NCBI GenBank assembly: GCA_905210385.1
Contig: CAJLWS010000055.1
Span: 1-8,409 of the forward strand
Length of the DNA: 8,409 bases
Origin: an uncultured Eubacteriales bacterium
GTDB lineage: Bacteria; Bacillota; Clostridia; Oscillospirales; Oscillospiraceae
Reading direction: 5' to 3'
Every line of letters begins with the position of its first letter. Within the stretch, counting starts at the first letter, position 1. This document shows, one piece after another, positions 1-6,375 of this stretch. Both the position numbers and the translations under genes were made by a program. The notes under the pieces are model-generated. The model searched no databases. It saw only the letters and a list, made by a program, of their open reading frames with translations, and was not told the origin of the DNA.

Positions 1-640
1 GCCGCCGGTAGTCGGCCTTGCCCGCCACCTCGTCACTGGCGGAGAGGTTCAGGATCAGGGTGGCGCCTCCCTCCACGGCCAGATGGGTGGAGGGGGAATC
101 CGGGGCCCATAGATCCTCGCAGATCTCCACCCCAATGATCAGACCGGGCACATTGCAGCAGAACGTCTGGGTGGGAGAAAGTCCTATAGCCTGCTCCTGA
201 CCGGCAAACTCCATGGTGCAGTCCAGGTCGTCGCTGTCCGCCCCGGAGGCGAACCACCGCCGCTCATAGAACTCTCCGTAGTTGGGGATATGGATCTTGG
301 GTACCAGGCCCAGAATCCTTCCCTGGTGGATGACGGCGGCGCAGTTGTAGAGCTTGTTGGCGCACCGCACCGGCAGGCCGACTGCCGTCACCATATCCAG
401 ATCCCGGGTGGCCTTCAGAATGGTACCCAGGGCCTCCTCGGCCCCCTTGAGCAGGGCGTCCTGAAGGAAGAGGTCCCCGCAGGTGTACCCGGTGAGGCAC
501 AGCTCGGGCAGGGCCAGTACCCTGACCCCCTGCTCCGCCGCCTGCCGCATCAGCGCAGCGATCTGCGCCGCGTTATATCCGCAGTCGGCCACCCGGATCT
601 TAGGGGTGCCCGCCGCCACTTTTACAAAGCCGTCTCTCAT
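1..640 (-). CDS. nadE: Glutamine-dependent NAD+ synthetase, N-terminal glutaminase part (partial)
   Basis: This enzyme makes NAD+ from deamido-NAD+ using ATP and ammonia released from glutamine, in the cytoplasm. Translating the minus strand from 640 gives 213 residues with no stop before the window edge. Visible are the nitrilase-fold glutaminase triad: Glu46 in LPELCLTGYTCGDLF, Lys115 in PKIHIPNYGEFYERR, and Cys174 in EICEDLW. The PK(I/L)H(I/L)PNY and CEDLW blocks are diagnostic for the long, two-domain NadE; the C-terminal ATP pyrophosphatase synthetase domain lies outside the window (family length about 640 residues). The ATG at 640-638 is preceded by a clear GAGGAGG ribosome binding site. 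It is transcribed divergently from the purine phosphorylase gene. Family call is very secure; whether the rest of the gene is intact cannot be seen. Confidence 0.95.
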   Translation of the reverse strand, partial: MRDGFVKVAAGTPKIRVADCGYNAAQIAALMRQAAEQGVRVLALPELCLTGYTCGDLFLQDALLKGAEEALGTILKATRDLDMVTAVGLPVRCANKLYNCAAVIHQGRILGLVPKIHIPNYGEFYERRWFASGADSDDLDCTMEFAGQEQAIGLSPTQTFCCNVPGLIIGVEICEDLWAPDSPSTHLAVEGGATLILNLSASDEVAGKADYRR

Positions 641-660
641 GAAGCGACCTCCTCGTACGA

Positions 661-674
661 TTGCCCTTTGGCAA
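661..674. promoter_or_regulatory. Small dyad in the nadE leader
   Basis: A perfect inverted repeat, TTGCC-CTTT-GGCAA, lies between the predicted nadE promoter and its ribosome binding site. It could be an operator for a repressor of NAD synthesis or a small leader hairpin. It does not resemble an NAD-regulator site that I can name, and five-base arms can arise by chance. Confidence 0.2.
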
Positions 675-714
675 AGCAGATGCCAAGCCCTCGGAACTTA
701 TCAAACTGGTACTT

Positions 715-743
715 ATGATACCCTAAATCGCCCTGGAATGCAA
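715..743 (-). promoter_or_regulatory. Predicted housekeeping promoter of nadE
   Basis: On the minus strand TTGCAT (743-738) and TATCAT (720-715) are separated by exactly 17 bases, a good SigA-type match. Transcription would start near 708, leaving a leader of roughly 65-70 bases before the nadE start at 640. It is the best promoter match upstream of nadE. Prediction from sequence only. Confidence 0.55.
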
Positions 744-757
744 CCGGGGATGCAGGC

Positions 758-881
758 CCGACAGGTTCCCCCCCTGACGGACCAATTTCCCCGTCTCACC
801 TGACCGAGTACCCGGGACAAATTATGAACTTTTTGCAAAGTTTTCCGCCAACTCCTTGTCCCGGGGCATTTCCCCTGTCGG
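758..881. other. Inverted-repeat element able to form a three-way junction
   Basis: Three nested pairings lie between the two divergent promoters. The outer arms are CCGACAGG (758-765) and CCTGTCGG (874-881), 8 bp. Inside are a small hairpin, GACGG (776-780) with CCGTC (791-795), and a long one, CCCGGGACAA (811-820) with TTGTCCCGGG (856-865), 10 bp. The long arm is capped by AACTTT-TTGC-AAAGTT (827-842). All pairs are perfect and compatible, giving a three-way junction of about 124 nucleotides if transcribed. No long T-run follows on either strand, and neither predicted mRNA includes it. It may be a small RNA, a protein-binding DNA structure or a remnant repeat. The pairing is seen; any function is inference. 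Confidence 0.4.
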
Positions 882-950
882 AATGTTGTATTTTGCTTGA
901 AAAAACCGCCCCGTTTTTGACAGACCCCCCCGCTCCATCCGGCGGAAATC

Positions 951-979
951 TTGATTTTCCGGCGAAAATGGTGTAGACT
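951..979 (+). promoter_or_regulatory. Predicted promoter of the purine phosphorylase gene
   Basis: TTGATT (951-956) and TAGACT (974-979) are separated by exactly 17 bases, a SigA-type arrangement. The start of transcription would be near 986, about 40 bases before the ATG at 1028, with the AGGAGG site at 1014-1019 inside the leader. It probably drives the gene run that begins at 1028. Confidence 0.5.
954..969. promoter_or_regulatory. Candidate operator within the promoter spacer
   Basis: ATTTTC-CGGC-GAAAAT is a perfect 6+6 dyad overlapping the end of the -35 hexamer and filling most of the -35/-10 spacer of the predicted phosphorylase promoter. That placement suits a repressor site. A second imperfect dyad, CGGAAATC with GATTTTCCG (943-961), overlaps it. 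The regulator is unknown. Confidence 0.3.
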
Positions 980-1027
980 AATGCGTACTCTAAAAATGAC
1001 CATACTGGAACATAGGAGGACCTCGCC

Positions 1028-1852
1028 ATGACGTACACCTACGATCAGTATCAGCAAAGCGCCGACTATATCCGTGAGAAACTGGGTTCCTTTTCCCCCA
1101 AAGTTGCCATGATTCTGGGCTCCGGCCTGGGCTTCCTGGGAGATGTGGTGGAATCCCCCATTGCCATTCCCTACGGAGAGATCCCCAACTTCAAGGCATC
1201 CACCGCCCCCGGCCACAAGGGCCGGCTGGTGTTCGGCACCCTGTCCGGCCAGCCCGTGGCCGTGATGCAGGGGCGGATGCACCACTACGAGGGCTACTCC
1301 TATGAGGACGTGTCCTACGCCGTGCGGGTGCTGCGCCTGCTGGGCTGCGACACCCTCATCGTCACCAACGCCGCCGGCTGCGTGCGCACCGACTGGCAAG
1401 CCGGGGACCTGATGCTCATCACCGACCAGATCAAGCTGTTCTCCGAGTCCCCCCTCCGGGGGGAGAATCTGCCCCAGTTCGGCACCCGCTTCCCCGATGC
1501 CTCCCACCTGTACACCCCCCGGCTCCAAGCTCTGGCCCGGCAGGTGGCCGCAGCCCAGGGGGTCACCCTGCGGGAGGGAGTCTACTTCTACTGCTATGGT
1601 CCCCAGTACGAGACCCCCGCCGAGGTGCGGGCCGCCCGCATCCTGGGCGGGGACGCAGTGGGCATGTCCACTGCCCCCGAGGTCATCGTGGCCTCCCACT
1701 GCGGCATGGAGGTGCTGGGCTTCACCCTGCTGAGCAACATGGCCGCCGGCATCCTGGACCAGCCCCTGAGCGAGCAGGAGGTTCTGGACGCCGCCGCCGC
1801 TGCCAAAGATAAGTTCTCCACGCTGGTGCTGGGCTGTCTAGAACAGCTCTGA
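1028..1852 (+). CDS. punA: Purine-nucleoside phosphorylase (trimeric PNP-II type)
   Basis: The enzyme splits purine nucleosides with phosphate into free base and (deoxy)ribose 1-phosphate, in cytoplasmic purine salvage. The 274-residue product matches the low-mass PNP family in length and motifs: phosphate-binding GSGLG (31-35), PGHKG (61-65), GRMHHYEGY (82-90), TNAAG (113-117), the base-site Glu195 in GPQYETP, and GMST (212-215) for the ribose/phosphate site. Asn237 in LLSN corresponds to the Asn that gives preference for 6-oxopurines, so inosine and guanosine are the likely substrates. AGGAGG sits 8 bases before the ATG. The downstream amidohydrolase begins about 50 bases after the stop, so the two are probably co-transcribed. 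A methylthioinosine phosphorylase role is possible given that neighbour. Confidence 0.93.
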   Translation: MTYTYDQYQQSADYIREKLGSFSPKVAMILGSGLGFLGDVVESPIAIPYGEIPNFKASTAPGHKGRLVFGTLSGQPVAVMQGRMHHYEGYSYEDVSYAVRVLRLLGCDTLIVTNAAGCVRTDWQAGDLMLITDQIKLFSESPLRGENLPQFGTRFPDASHLYTPRLQALARQVAAAQGVTLREGVYFYCYGPQYETPAEVRAARILGGDAVGMSTAPEVIVASHCGMEVLGFTLLSNMAAGILDQPLSEQEVLDAAAAAKDKFSTLVLGCLEQL

Positions 1853-1904
1853 TCCCCATCGCTTTTCCACTCCTGATCTCAAGGAAAGAAGGATGATCGC
1901 CGCC

Positions 1905-3218
1905 ATGTCAACCCTGTTCACCAACGTCACCGCCCTGCTCATGGACGAGGACTTCACCACTCTGAAGGACGGCTATGTGGCCGTGGAAGGCAGCAAGATC
2001 ACCTATGTTGGCCCAGACCGCCCTCAGGGCAGTTTTGACGAGACGATTGACTGCGCCGGCAAGGTGATGATGCCCGGCTTCGTCAACGCCCACACCCACG
2101 TCCCCATGACCCTCATGCGGGGCTATGGAGGCGGGCACAACCTTCAGGACTGGCTCAACCAGTATATCTTCCCTGCCGAGGCCAAGCTGGACGACCGGGC
2201 GGTGGCCGCCGGGGCCGGGCTGGGGCTGGCCGAGATGATCGCCAGCGGCGTCACCTGCATCGCCGACATGTATATGCACACCCCGGTCATCGCCCGGCAG
2301 GTGCTGGAGGCGGGCATCTCCGCCAACCTGTCCTGCGGCGGGGTCTACTTCGGCGCGCCGGAGGACTTCTCCCCGGACACCTGCGCCGACTGCGGCAACC
2401 AAAAGACCCTCACCGAGGAGTGGCACAACGCCGGGGACGGCCAGATCCTGGTGGACGCCTCCATCCACGGGGAATACACCTCCTGCGCCCCTCTGTGGCG
2501 GTGGATGACGGATTACGCCCACGAGCACAACCTGGGCATGCACGTGCATATTTCGGAGACACGCTCCGAGCACGAGGACTGCCTGAGCCGCCACCGCCTG
2601 ACTCCCATCCAGGTGCTGAACCAGTATGGGGTGTGGGACGGTCGGGCCATCGCCGCCCACTGCGTGTACACCACACCGGACGACTGGGCCATCATGGCGG
2701 AAAAGGGCGTTTCCTGCGTCCACAACCCCTACTCCAATTTGAAACTGGGCTCCGGCGTGGCCCCCATCCCCGCCATGCTGGCAGCCGGTGTCAACGTGGC
2801 CCTGGGCACCGCCGGCATGTCCTCCCACAACAGCGCCGACCTGTTCGACGATATGAAGCTGGCAGCCATCCTCCACAACGGCGTGAACTGCGACCCCATG
2901 GCCATGACCGCCCGGCAGGCGCTGGAAATGGCCACCGTCAACGGAGCCCGGGCCCTGGGTCGGAACACTGGCCGCATCGCCCCCGGCGCCGTGGCCGACC
3001 TGATCCTGCTGGACTTTGACGCGCCCAATCTCACCCCCTGCCACAGCGTGGCGGAAAACCTGGTCTTCGCCGCCCACGGCTCCAATGTGGTCATGAATAT
3101 GGCCCGGGGCAAGGTCATATACAAAAATGGGACCTTCCTGACCCTGGATCTGGATCGCATCCAGGACGAGGTGCGCCGCTATGCCCTCCCCCTGGTCTTT
3201 GGCACTGTGAAAGGTTGA
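1905..3218 (+). CDS. Amidohydrolase of the adenosine/SAH/MTA deaminase group, with a catalytic Asp replaced by Ala
   Basis: Amidohydrolase-superfamily TIM barrel of 437 residues. Relatives (Tm0936/MtaD group) deaminate S-adenosylhomocysteine, methylthioadenosine or adenosine. Metal and substrate residues present are His63 and His65 (NAHTH), His215 with Glu218 (HISE), His252 (AAHCVY), and the signature HNPYSNLKLGSG. At the place of the usual GTDG, where the Asp activates the metal-bound water, the sequence reads GTAG: Ala303, codon GCC at 2811-2813. If real, deaminase activity should be weak, lost or changed. An earlier in-frame ATG at 1893 would add MIAA. I prefer 1905 because relatives begin just before this hydrophobic strand and GAAGGA at 1888-1893 is spaced suitably; AAGGA at 1881 could serve the earlier start. 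It follows PNP and is separated from the flippase gene by only 4 bases. Exact substrate unknown. Confidence 0.88.
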   Translation: MSTLFTNVTALLMDEDFTTLKDGYVAVEGSKITYVGPDRPQGSFDETIDCAGKVMMPGFVNAHTHVPMTLMRGYGGGHNLQDWLNQYIFPAEAKLDDRAVAAGAGLGLAEMIASGVTCIADMYMHTPVIARQVLEAGISANLSCGGVYFGAPEDFSPDTCADCGNQKTLTEEWHNAGDGQILVDASIHGEYTSCAPLWRWMTDYAHEHNLGMHVHISETRSEHEDCLSRHRLTPIQVLNQYGVWDGRAIAAHCVYTTPDDWAIMAEKGVSCVHNPYSNLKLGSGVAPIPAMLAAGVNVALGTAGMSSHNSADLFDDMKLAAILHNGVNCDPMAMTARQALEMATVNGARALGRNTGRIAPGAVADLILLDFDAPNLTPCHSVAENLVFAAHGSNVVMNMARGKVIYKNGTFLTLDLDRIQDEVRRYALPLVFGTVKG

Positions 3219-3222
3219 GATT

Positions 3223-4878
3223 ATGGCCAATTCATTCTCTAAAAAGAACTCCTTCTTCGGCGGCGCGGCCATCCTCACCGTCGGCATCGTCATTGTCAAG
3301 CTCATCGGCGCGCTGTACAAGATCCCGCTGGGCAACATCATCAGTGAGGCTGCCTTCGCCGACTTCAACACCGCCTACTATATCTATTCCCTGCTGATCA
3401 TCATCTCCACCGGCGGGCTGCCGGTGGCCCTGTCAAAGATGGTATCGGAGGCCCATGCCCTGGGCCGGGGCAATCAGGTGAAAAAGGTCTTCCGCCTGGC
3501 GCTGATGACCTTCTGCACACTTGGCATCGTGTGCTGCCTCATCATGCTGATCTTCCCCAATCAGCTTGCCTCTCTGATGAATAACACCCACAGCGCCCCC
3601 AGCATCCTGGCCCTGGCCCCCGCCCTGTTTTTTATCTGCCCCCTGTCTGCGCTGCGGGGCTATTTTCAGGGGCACTCCCTCATGGCGCCCACTGCCGTGT
3701 CCCAGATCATCGAAGCGGCATGTAAGCTGGTCATCGGCCTGGCATTGGCCACCATTCTAGTCTCACAGGGAGCGGAGGATTCCCTGACCGCCGCAGGAGC
3801 TATCTTCGGCGTATCGGTTGGCTGTGCCCTGGGCATGGTATATATGCTTTTCTGTTTCCGGAGCCACCGCAGGTCGGTCCCAGCCTCCAGCGACCGGCCT
3901 GCCCCTTCCAGAGAGATCCTGCATTCTTTGATCAAACTGGCCATTCCCATCACGTTGGCCTCCTCGGTCATCTCCATCGCCAACATTTTGGATACCAGCA
4001 TCACCTTTGGCCAACTTCAGAATGCCGCCGGCTTCACCGAGGACCAGGCCCGGGTGCTCAAGGGTGTGTATGACAAGGCTCTCACCCTGTACAATCTGCC
4101 CTCCGCTTTTATGACTCCCTTGACCGTCAGTGTCATCCCTGCGGTATCTGCCGCGCGGGCTGTGCGCAACCACCGCCTGGGCGCCCAGGTCAGTGAGACC
4201 GCCCTGCGCACCACCGCCCTCATCGCCATCCCCGCCGGGGTGGGTCTTTGTGCGCTCAGCGAACCCATCATTCGCCTGCTCTATCCCTCCACTGATGTGG
4301 AGTTGGCCGGGTGGATGCTGTCTGTGCTGGGCATGGCCTCCATCTGCGTGTGCTTCATGCTCATCTGCAACTCCATCATGCAGGCACACCAGCTAGTCAG
4401 TCTGCCCATGGCCACCACCATCATCGGCTGCATATTCAAAATTATCCTCACCTATGTCCTGGTGGGCAATCCGGATATCAATATCCGGGGCGGCAGCGTC
4501 AGCACATTAGTGTGCTTCGGTCTCATTGCGGTTCTGGACCTGATCATCATCAAGTTTGCCCTGCCCCGTTCTCTGAGCTACCGTCGGGTTTTCCTCAAGC
4601 CCATTCTGGCATCTGTAGTCATGGGCGTGGCCGCCTGGGCAGTCTACGGTCTCCTCTCCAAGGTCCTGCTGTCTCTGTCCTCCTTCCAAGCTCTGGCTGA
4701 GGATGGGCAGACGCAAATCCTTTCGGGCACCGGCAACGCCCTGGCTGTGCTGGGGGCCATTGGCGTAGGCGTGGTCATCTACTTTGCGCTGATCCTGCTC
4801 ACCCGGGCAGTTTCCAAAGAGGATCTGTCCCTCATGCCCAAGGGCGACAGAATTGCCAAGCTGCTCCGCCTGCACTGA
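3223..4878 (+). CDS. Polysaccharide/lipid-linked precursor flippase, SpoVB/YabM-like (MOP superfamily)
   Basis: A 551-residue integral membrane protein with about 14 predicted hydrophobic segments, roughly at residues 12-33, 51-70, 90-111, 127-143, 156-180, 189-211, 236-256, 286-306, 328-349, 363-384, 393-413, 425-446, 458-479 and 505-527. It opens with a short basic tail (KK at 7-8) before the first segment, and carries the family block ALRGYFQG (143-150). The family (MurJ, SpoVB, YabM, Wzx) moves lipid-linked sugars such as lipid II across the membrane. The position directly before mazG matches yabM of Bacillus, which favours a YabM-type orthologue. It could serve wall or spore cortex synthesis or polysaccharide export; the sequence does not decide. 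The start lies 4 bases after the previous stop, with AAAGG just upstream, so translation is probably coupled. Confidence 0.88.
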   Translation: MANSFSKKNSFFGGAAILTVGIVIVKLIGALYKIPLGNIISEAAFADFNTAYYIYSLLIIISTGGLPVALSKMVSEAHALGRGNQVKKVFRLALMTFCTLGIVCCLIMLIFPNQLASLMNNTHSAPSILALAPALFFICPLSALRGYFQGHSLMAPTAVSQIIEAACKLVIGLALATILVSQGAEDSLTAAGAIFGVSVGCALGMVYMLFCFRSHRRSVPASSDRPAPSREILHSLIKLAIPITLASSVISIANILDTSITFGQLQNAAGFTEDQARVLKGVYDKALTLYNLPSAFMTPLTVSVIPAVSAARAVRNHRLGAQVSETALRTTALIAIPAGVGLCALSEPIIRLLYPSTDVELAGWMLSVLGMASICVCFMLICNSIMQAHQLVSLPMATTIIGCIFKIILTYVLVGNPDINIRGGSVSTLVCFGLIAVLDLIIIKFALPRSLSYRRVFLKPILASVVMGVAAWAVYGLLSKVLLSLSSFQALAEDGQTQILSGTGNALAVLGAIGVGVVIYFALILLTRAVSKEDLSLMPKGDRIAKLLRLH

Positions 4879-4943
4879 GGCACACCCTATTTCATACATG
4901 AGCGGAGAAATGTGCAAAAAATCCTTGCAGAGCAGGTGAAAGT

Positions 4944-5744
4944 ATGGTAGATTTATTGAAGCAGAATTCCTATGGCCTGCCGGATCTGATCCGGATCGTC
5001 AGGATTCTCCGTTCCCCTGGCGGTTGCCAATGGGACCAGGCGCAGACCCACGAGTCCATACGCCGGAACTTTCTGGAAGAGGCCTATGAGGTGGCGGAAG
5101 CCATTGACGAGGGTTCTGTGGAGCACCTGAAAGAAGAGCTGGGCGATGTGCTCCTCCAGGTGGTGTTTCACGCCTCTATCGAGGAGGATGCAGGTCACTT
5201 TGATCTCAATGACGTAGCCGACGGTGTGTGCCGCAAGCTCATCTATCGTCATCCCCATGTATTCGGCAACGTCACCGTCCACTCCACCGGCGAGATCCTC
5301 TCCAACTGGGAGGAGCTAAAGAAAAAGGAGAAAGGGCAGGCCACCCAGGCCGACGCTTTGGATGCCGTAGCCCGTTCCCTCCCCGCTCTGTGGCGGGCGG
5401 AAAAAGTGCAGAAAAAGGCCGCCAAGGTGGGGTTTGACTGGCCGGATCTCTCCGGCGCCATGGACAAGCTGTCCGAGGAGGCTGAGGAGCTCCGGGAGGC
5501 GGTGGACGGCCGGGGTAATCCGGTGGAAGAGCTGGGTGACCTGCTGTTCGCTGCGGTCAATGTAGCCCGCTTTCTCAAAGCGGATCCGGAAGATACCCTT
5601 CAGGCCGCCACAGATAAGTTTGCCGCCCGGTTCCGCTTAGTGGAACAACAGGTGCTGGCGTCCGGCCGCCAGATGGACGAGCTCTCTCTTTCAGAGTTGG
5701 ACGAGCTCTGGAGCCAAATCAAGCACAGCATCCCCGAGGCTTAA
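4944..5744 (+). CDS. mazG: Nucleoside triphosphate pyrophosphohydrolase MazG
   Basis: Hydrolyses NTPs and dNTPs to the monophosphate and pyrophosphate, cleaning the pool of non-canonical or excess nucleotides in the cytoplasm. The 266 residues match the long two-repeat MazG. The first repeat holds LRSPGGCQWDQAQTHESI (22-39), the metal-binding EEAYE (45-49) and EELGD (64-68), then YRHPHVFG (101-108). The second repeat holds KVGFDWPD (161-168), EEAEELREA (178-186) and EELGD (195-199). All acidic metal ligands appear present in both halves. Codons for a tetrapyrrole methylase domain, fused to MazG in Bacillus YabN, are absent, so this is the stand-alone form. The ribosome site is weak (AGGTGAAAG just before the ATG). 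It sits 65 bases after the flippase gene, with no terminator seen between them. Confidence 0.93.
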   Translation: MVDLLKQNSYGLPDLIRIVRILRSPGGCQWDQAQTHESIRRNFLEEAYEVAEAIDEGSVEHLKEELGDVLLQVVFHASIEEDAGHFDLNDVADGVCRKLIYRHPHVFGNVTVHSTGEILSNWEELKKKEKGQATQADALDAVARSLPALWRAEKVQKKAAKVGFDWPDLSGAMDKLSEEAEELREAVDGRGNPVEELGDLLFAAVNVARFLKADPEDTLQAATDKFAARFRLVEQQVLASGRQMDELSLSELDELWSQIKHSIPEA

Positions 5745-5745
5745 C

Positions 5746-5789
5746 AGCGCCGCGCCGCGCTTTAAGTAATATCCCCGCGGCGATGCCGC
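5746..5789 (+). other. Two small hairpins between mazG and hup
   Basis: Just past the mazG stop, AGCGC (5746-5750) and GCGCT (5757-5761) can pair around a 6-base loop and are followed by only three T residues in all, so any termination would be weak. Then GCGGC-GAT-GCCGC (5777-5789) forms a second 5-bp hairpin followed by A residues, about 20 bases before the hup ribosome site. TAATAT at 5767-5772 resembles a -10 box, but no -35 box lies at a normal distance. This may be an attenuator or the start of the hup leader. Confidence 0.25.
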
Positions 5790-5823
5790 AAAAGAAACAA
5801 AATCATAGTAGGAGGACACAACC

Positions 5824-6099
5824 ATGAATAAAGCTGAACTCATCAATGCCGCGGCTGAGAAGGCCGGCCTGTCCAAGAAGGATACTGAGACTGCCCTGAC
5901 CGCCGTGATCGACGTCATCACCGAGGCTCTGAGCAAGGACGAGAAGGTGCAGCTGGTGGGCTTTGGCTCCTTTGAAGTCAAGAGCCGCGCCGCCCGCATC
6001 GGCCGCAACCCCCGCACCAAGGAGCAGATCGACATTCCTGCCTCCAAGATTCCCGTATTTAAGGCTGGCAAGGCTCTGAAGGATACCGTTTCCAAGTAA
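5824..6099 (+). CDS. hup: DNA-binding protein HU
   Basis: HU is a small dimeric nucleoid protein that binds and bends DNA with little sequence preference. The 91 residues match the usual length of about 90. Seen are the N-terminal MNKAELI helix, GFGSFE (46-51), and the DNA-contacting beta arm with RNPRT (61-65) and IPAS (71-74), whose Pro intercalates in known HU structures. The C-terminal FKAGKALK (79-86) is also typical. The usual TGE of the arm is TKE here, a mild change. A strong AGGAGG (5810s) precedes the ATG, fitting high expression. A strong terminator follows immediately, so hup probably also forms its own short transcript. HU between mazG and rqcP is a known Clostridia arrangement. 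Confidence 0.96.
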   Translation: MNKAELINAAAEKAGLSKKDTETALTAVIDVITEALSKDEKVQLVGFGSFEVKSRAARIGRNPRTKEQIDIPASKIPVFKAGKALKDTVSK

Positions 6100-6110
6100 G
6101 GCAAGCGCTG

Positions 6111-6143
6111 AAAAGGGCAGGGCCATGGGCCTTGCCCTTTTTT
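6111..6143 (+). terminator. Intrinsic terminator of hup
   Basis: AAAAGGGCAGGGCC (6111-6124), loop ATG, GGCCTTGCCCTTTT (6128-6141) form a 14-bp stem with one G-T pair, ending in a run of six T (6138-6143). It starts 12 bases after the hup stop codon. Confidence 0.88.
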
Positions 6144-6155
6144 CTTCATGAAACT

Positions 6156-6350
6156 ATGGGAAAAGGCCGCATCTGGGCACACGGAAATCTTTTCCCATCC
6201 AGAGGTCCCCCTCCAGATTTCTAATTTTGAGAAGGCCCCTGTTTTCGCTCAAATCGTCGGAAGTGAATCCCGGCGATTTCTAGGCGCCCTTCGGGTCGCA
6301 CTTGCAGGGCGGTCCCTGTTGTTGCCGCCTGCGGCGATCATGGTGTGCCC
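6156..6350 (+). ncRNA. Hairpin-rich, probably structured leader upstream of rqcP
   Basis: Between the hup terminator and rqcP lie about 230 bases without a credible gene. They hold a chain of helices: ATGGGAAAAG (6156-6165) with CTTTTCCCAT (6189-6198), perfect 10 bp; AAATCGTCGG (6251-6260) with CCGGCGATTT (6270-6279), 10 bp with one G-T; a CTTCGG-capped hairpin near 6284-6299, with one mismatch; CAGGG-CGGT-CCCTG (6305-6318); and GCCG-CCTG-CGGC (6324-6335). In addition, GGGCACAC (6175-6182), inside the first loop, is exactly complementary to GTGTGCCC (6343-6350), 8 bases before the rqcP ribosome site, allowing a pseudoknot. The cUUCGg tetraloop favours the plus strand as the RNA strand. I recognise no named riboswitch, SRP RNA, tmRNA or RNase P RNA. 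No strong promoter is visible after the hup terminator, so the RNA may depend on read-through. Confidence 0.4.
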
Positions 6351-6375
6351 TATACTTCGAAAGGTTGTGTTCTCT

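Noticed and set aside
901..918. Hairpin AAAAAC-CGCCCC-GTTTTT as a possible terminator
   Set aside because: The stem is almost all A-T pairs and would be too weak to terminate transcription.
917..922. A consensus TTGACA upstream of PNP
   Set aside because: No -10 hexamer lies 16-18 bases downstream; the pair at 951/974 is better placed.
641..1027. A purine (guanine/adenine) riboswitch before PNP
   Set aside because: The conserved purine-riboswitch core sequences are absent and the three-way-junction element has longer helices and lies upstream of the predicted transcription start.
713..1699. A 328-codon open frame on the minus strand opposite PNP
   Set aside because: It runs through the divergent promoter region and the PNP gene in antisense, with no family similarity; it is a shadow frame.
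1908..3371. A long open frame of 487 codons on the minus strand opposite the amidohydrolase
   Set aside because: Its codon positions mirror those of the real gene in GC-rich DNA, its composition is dominated by Gly, Val and His, and it shows no recognisable family. It is a shadow frame.
4898..4939. A 13-residue reading frame between the flippase gene and mazG, possible leader peptide
   Set aside because: No convincing ribosome site and no run of regulatory codons or attenuator hairpin follows it.
6251..6350. A tRNA or fluoride riboswitch in the rqcP leader, suggested by fragments such as GGCGATT and GATCATGGTGTGCC
   Set aside because: No cloverleaf or T-loop with correct spacing can be formed, and the fluoride riboswitch consensus is not met beyond a few bases.
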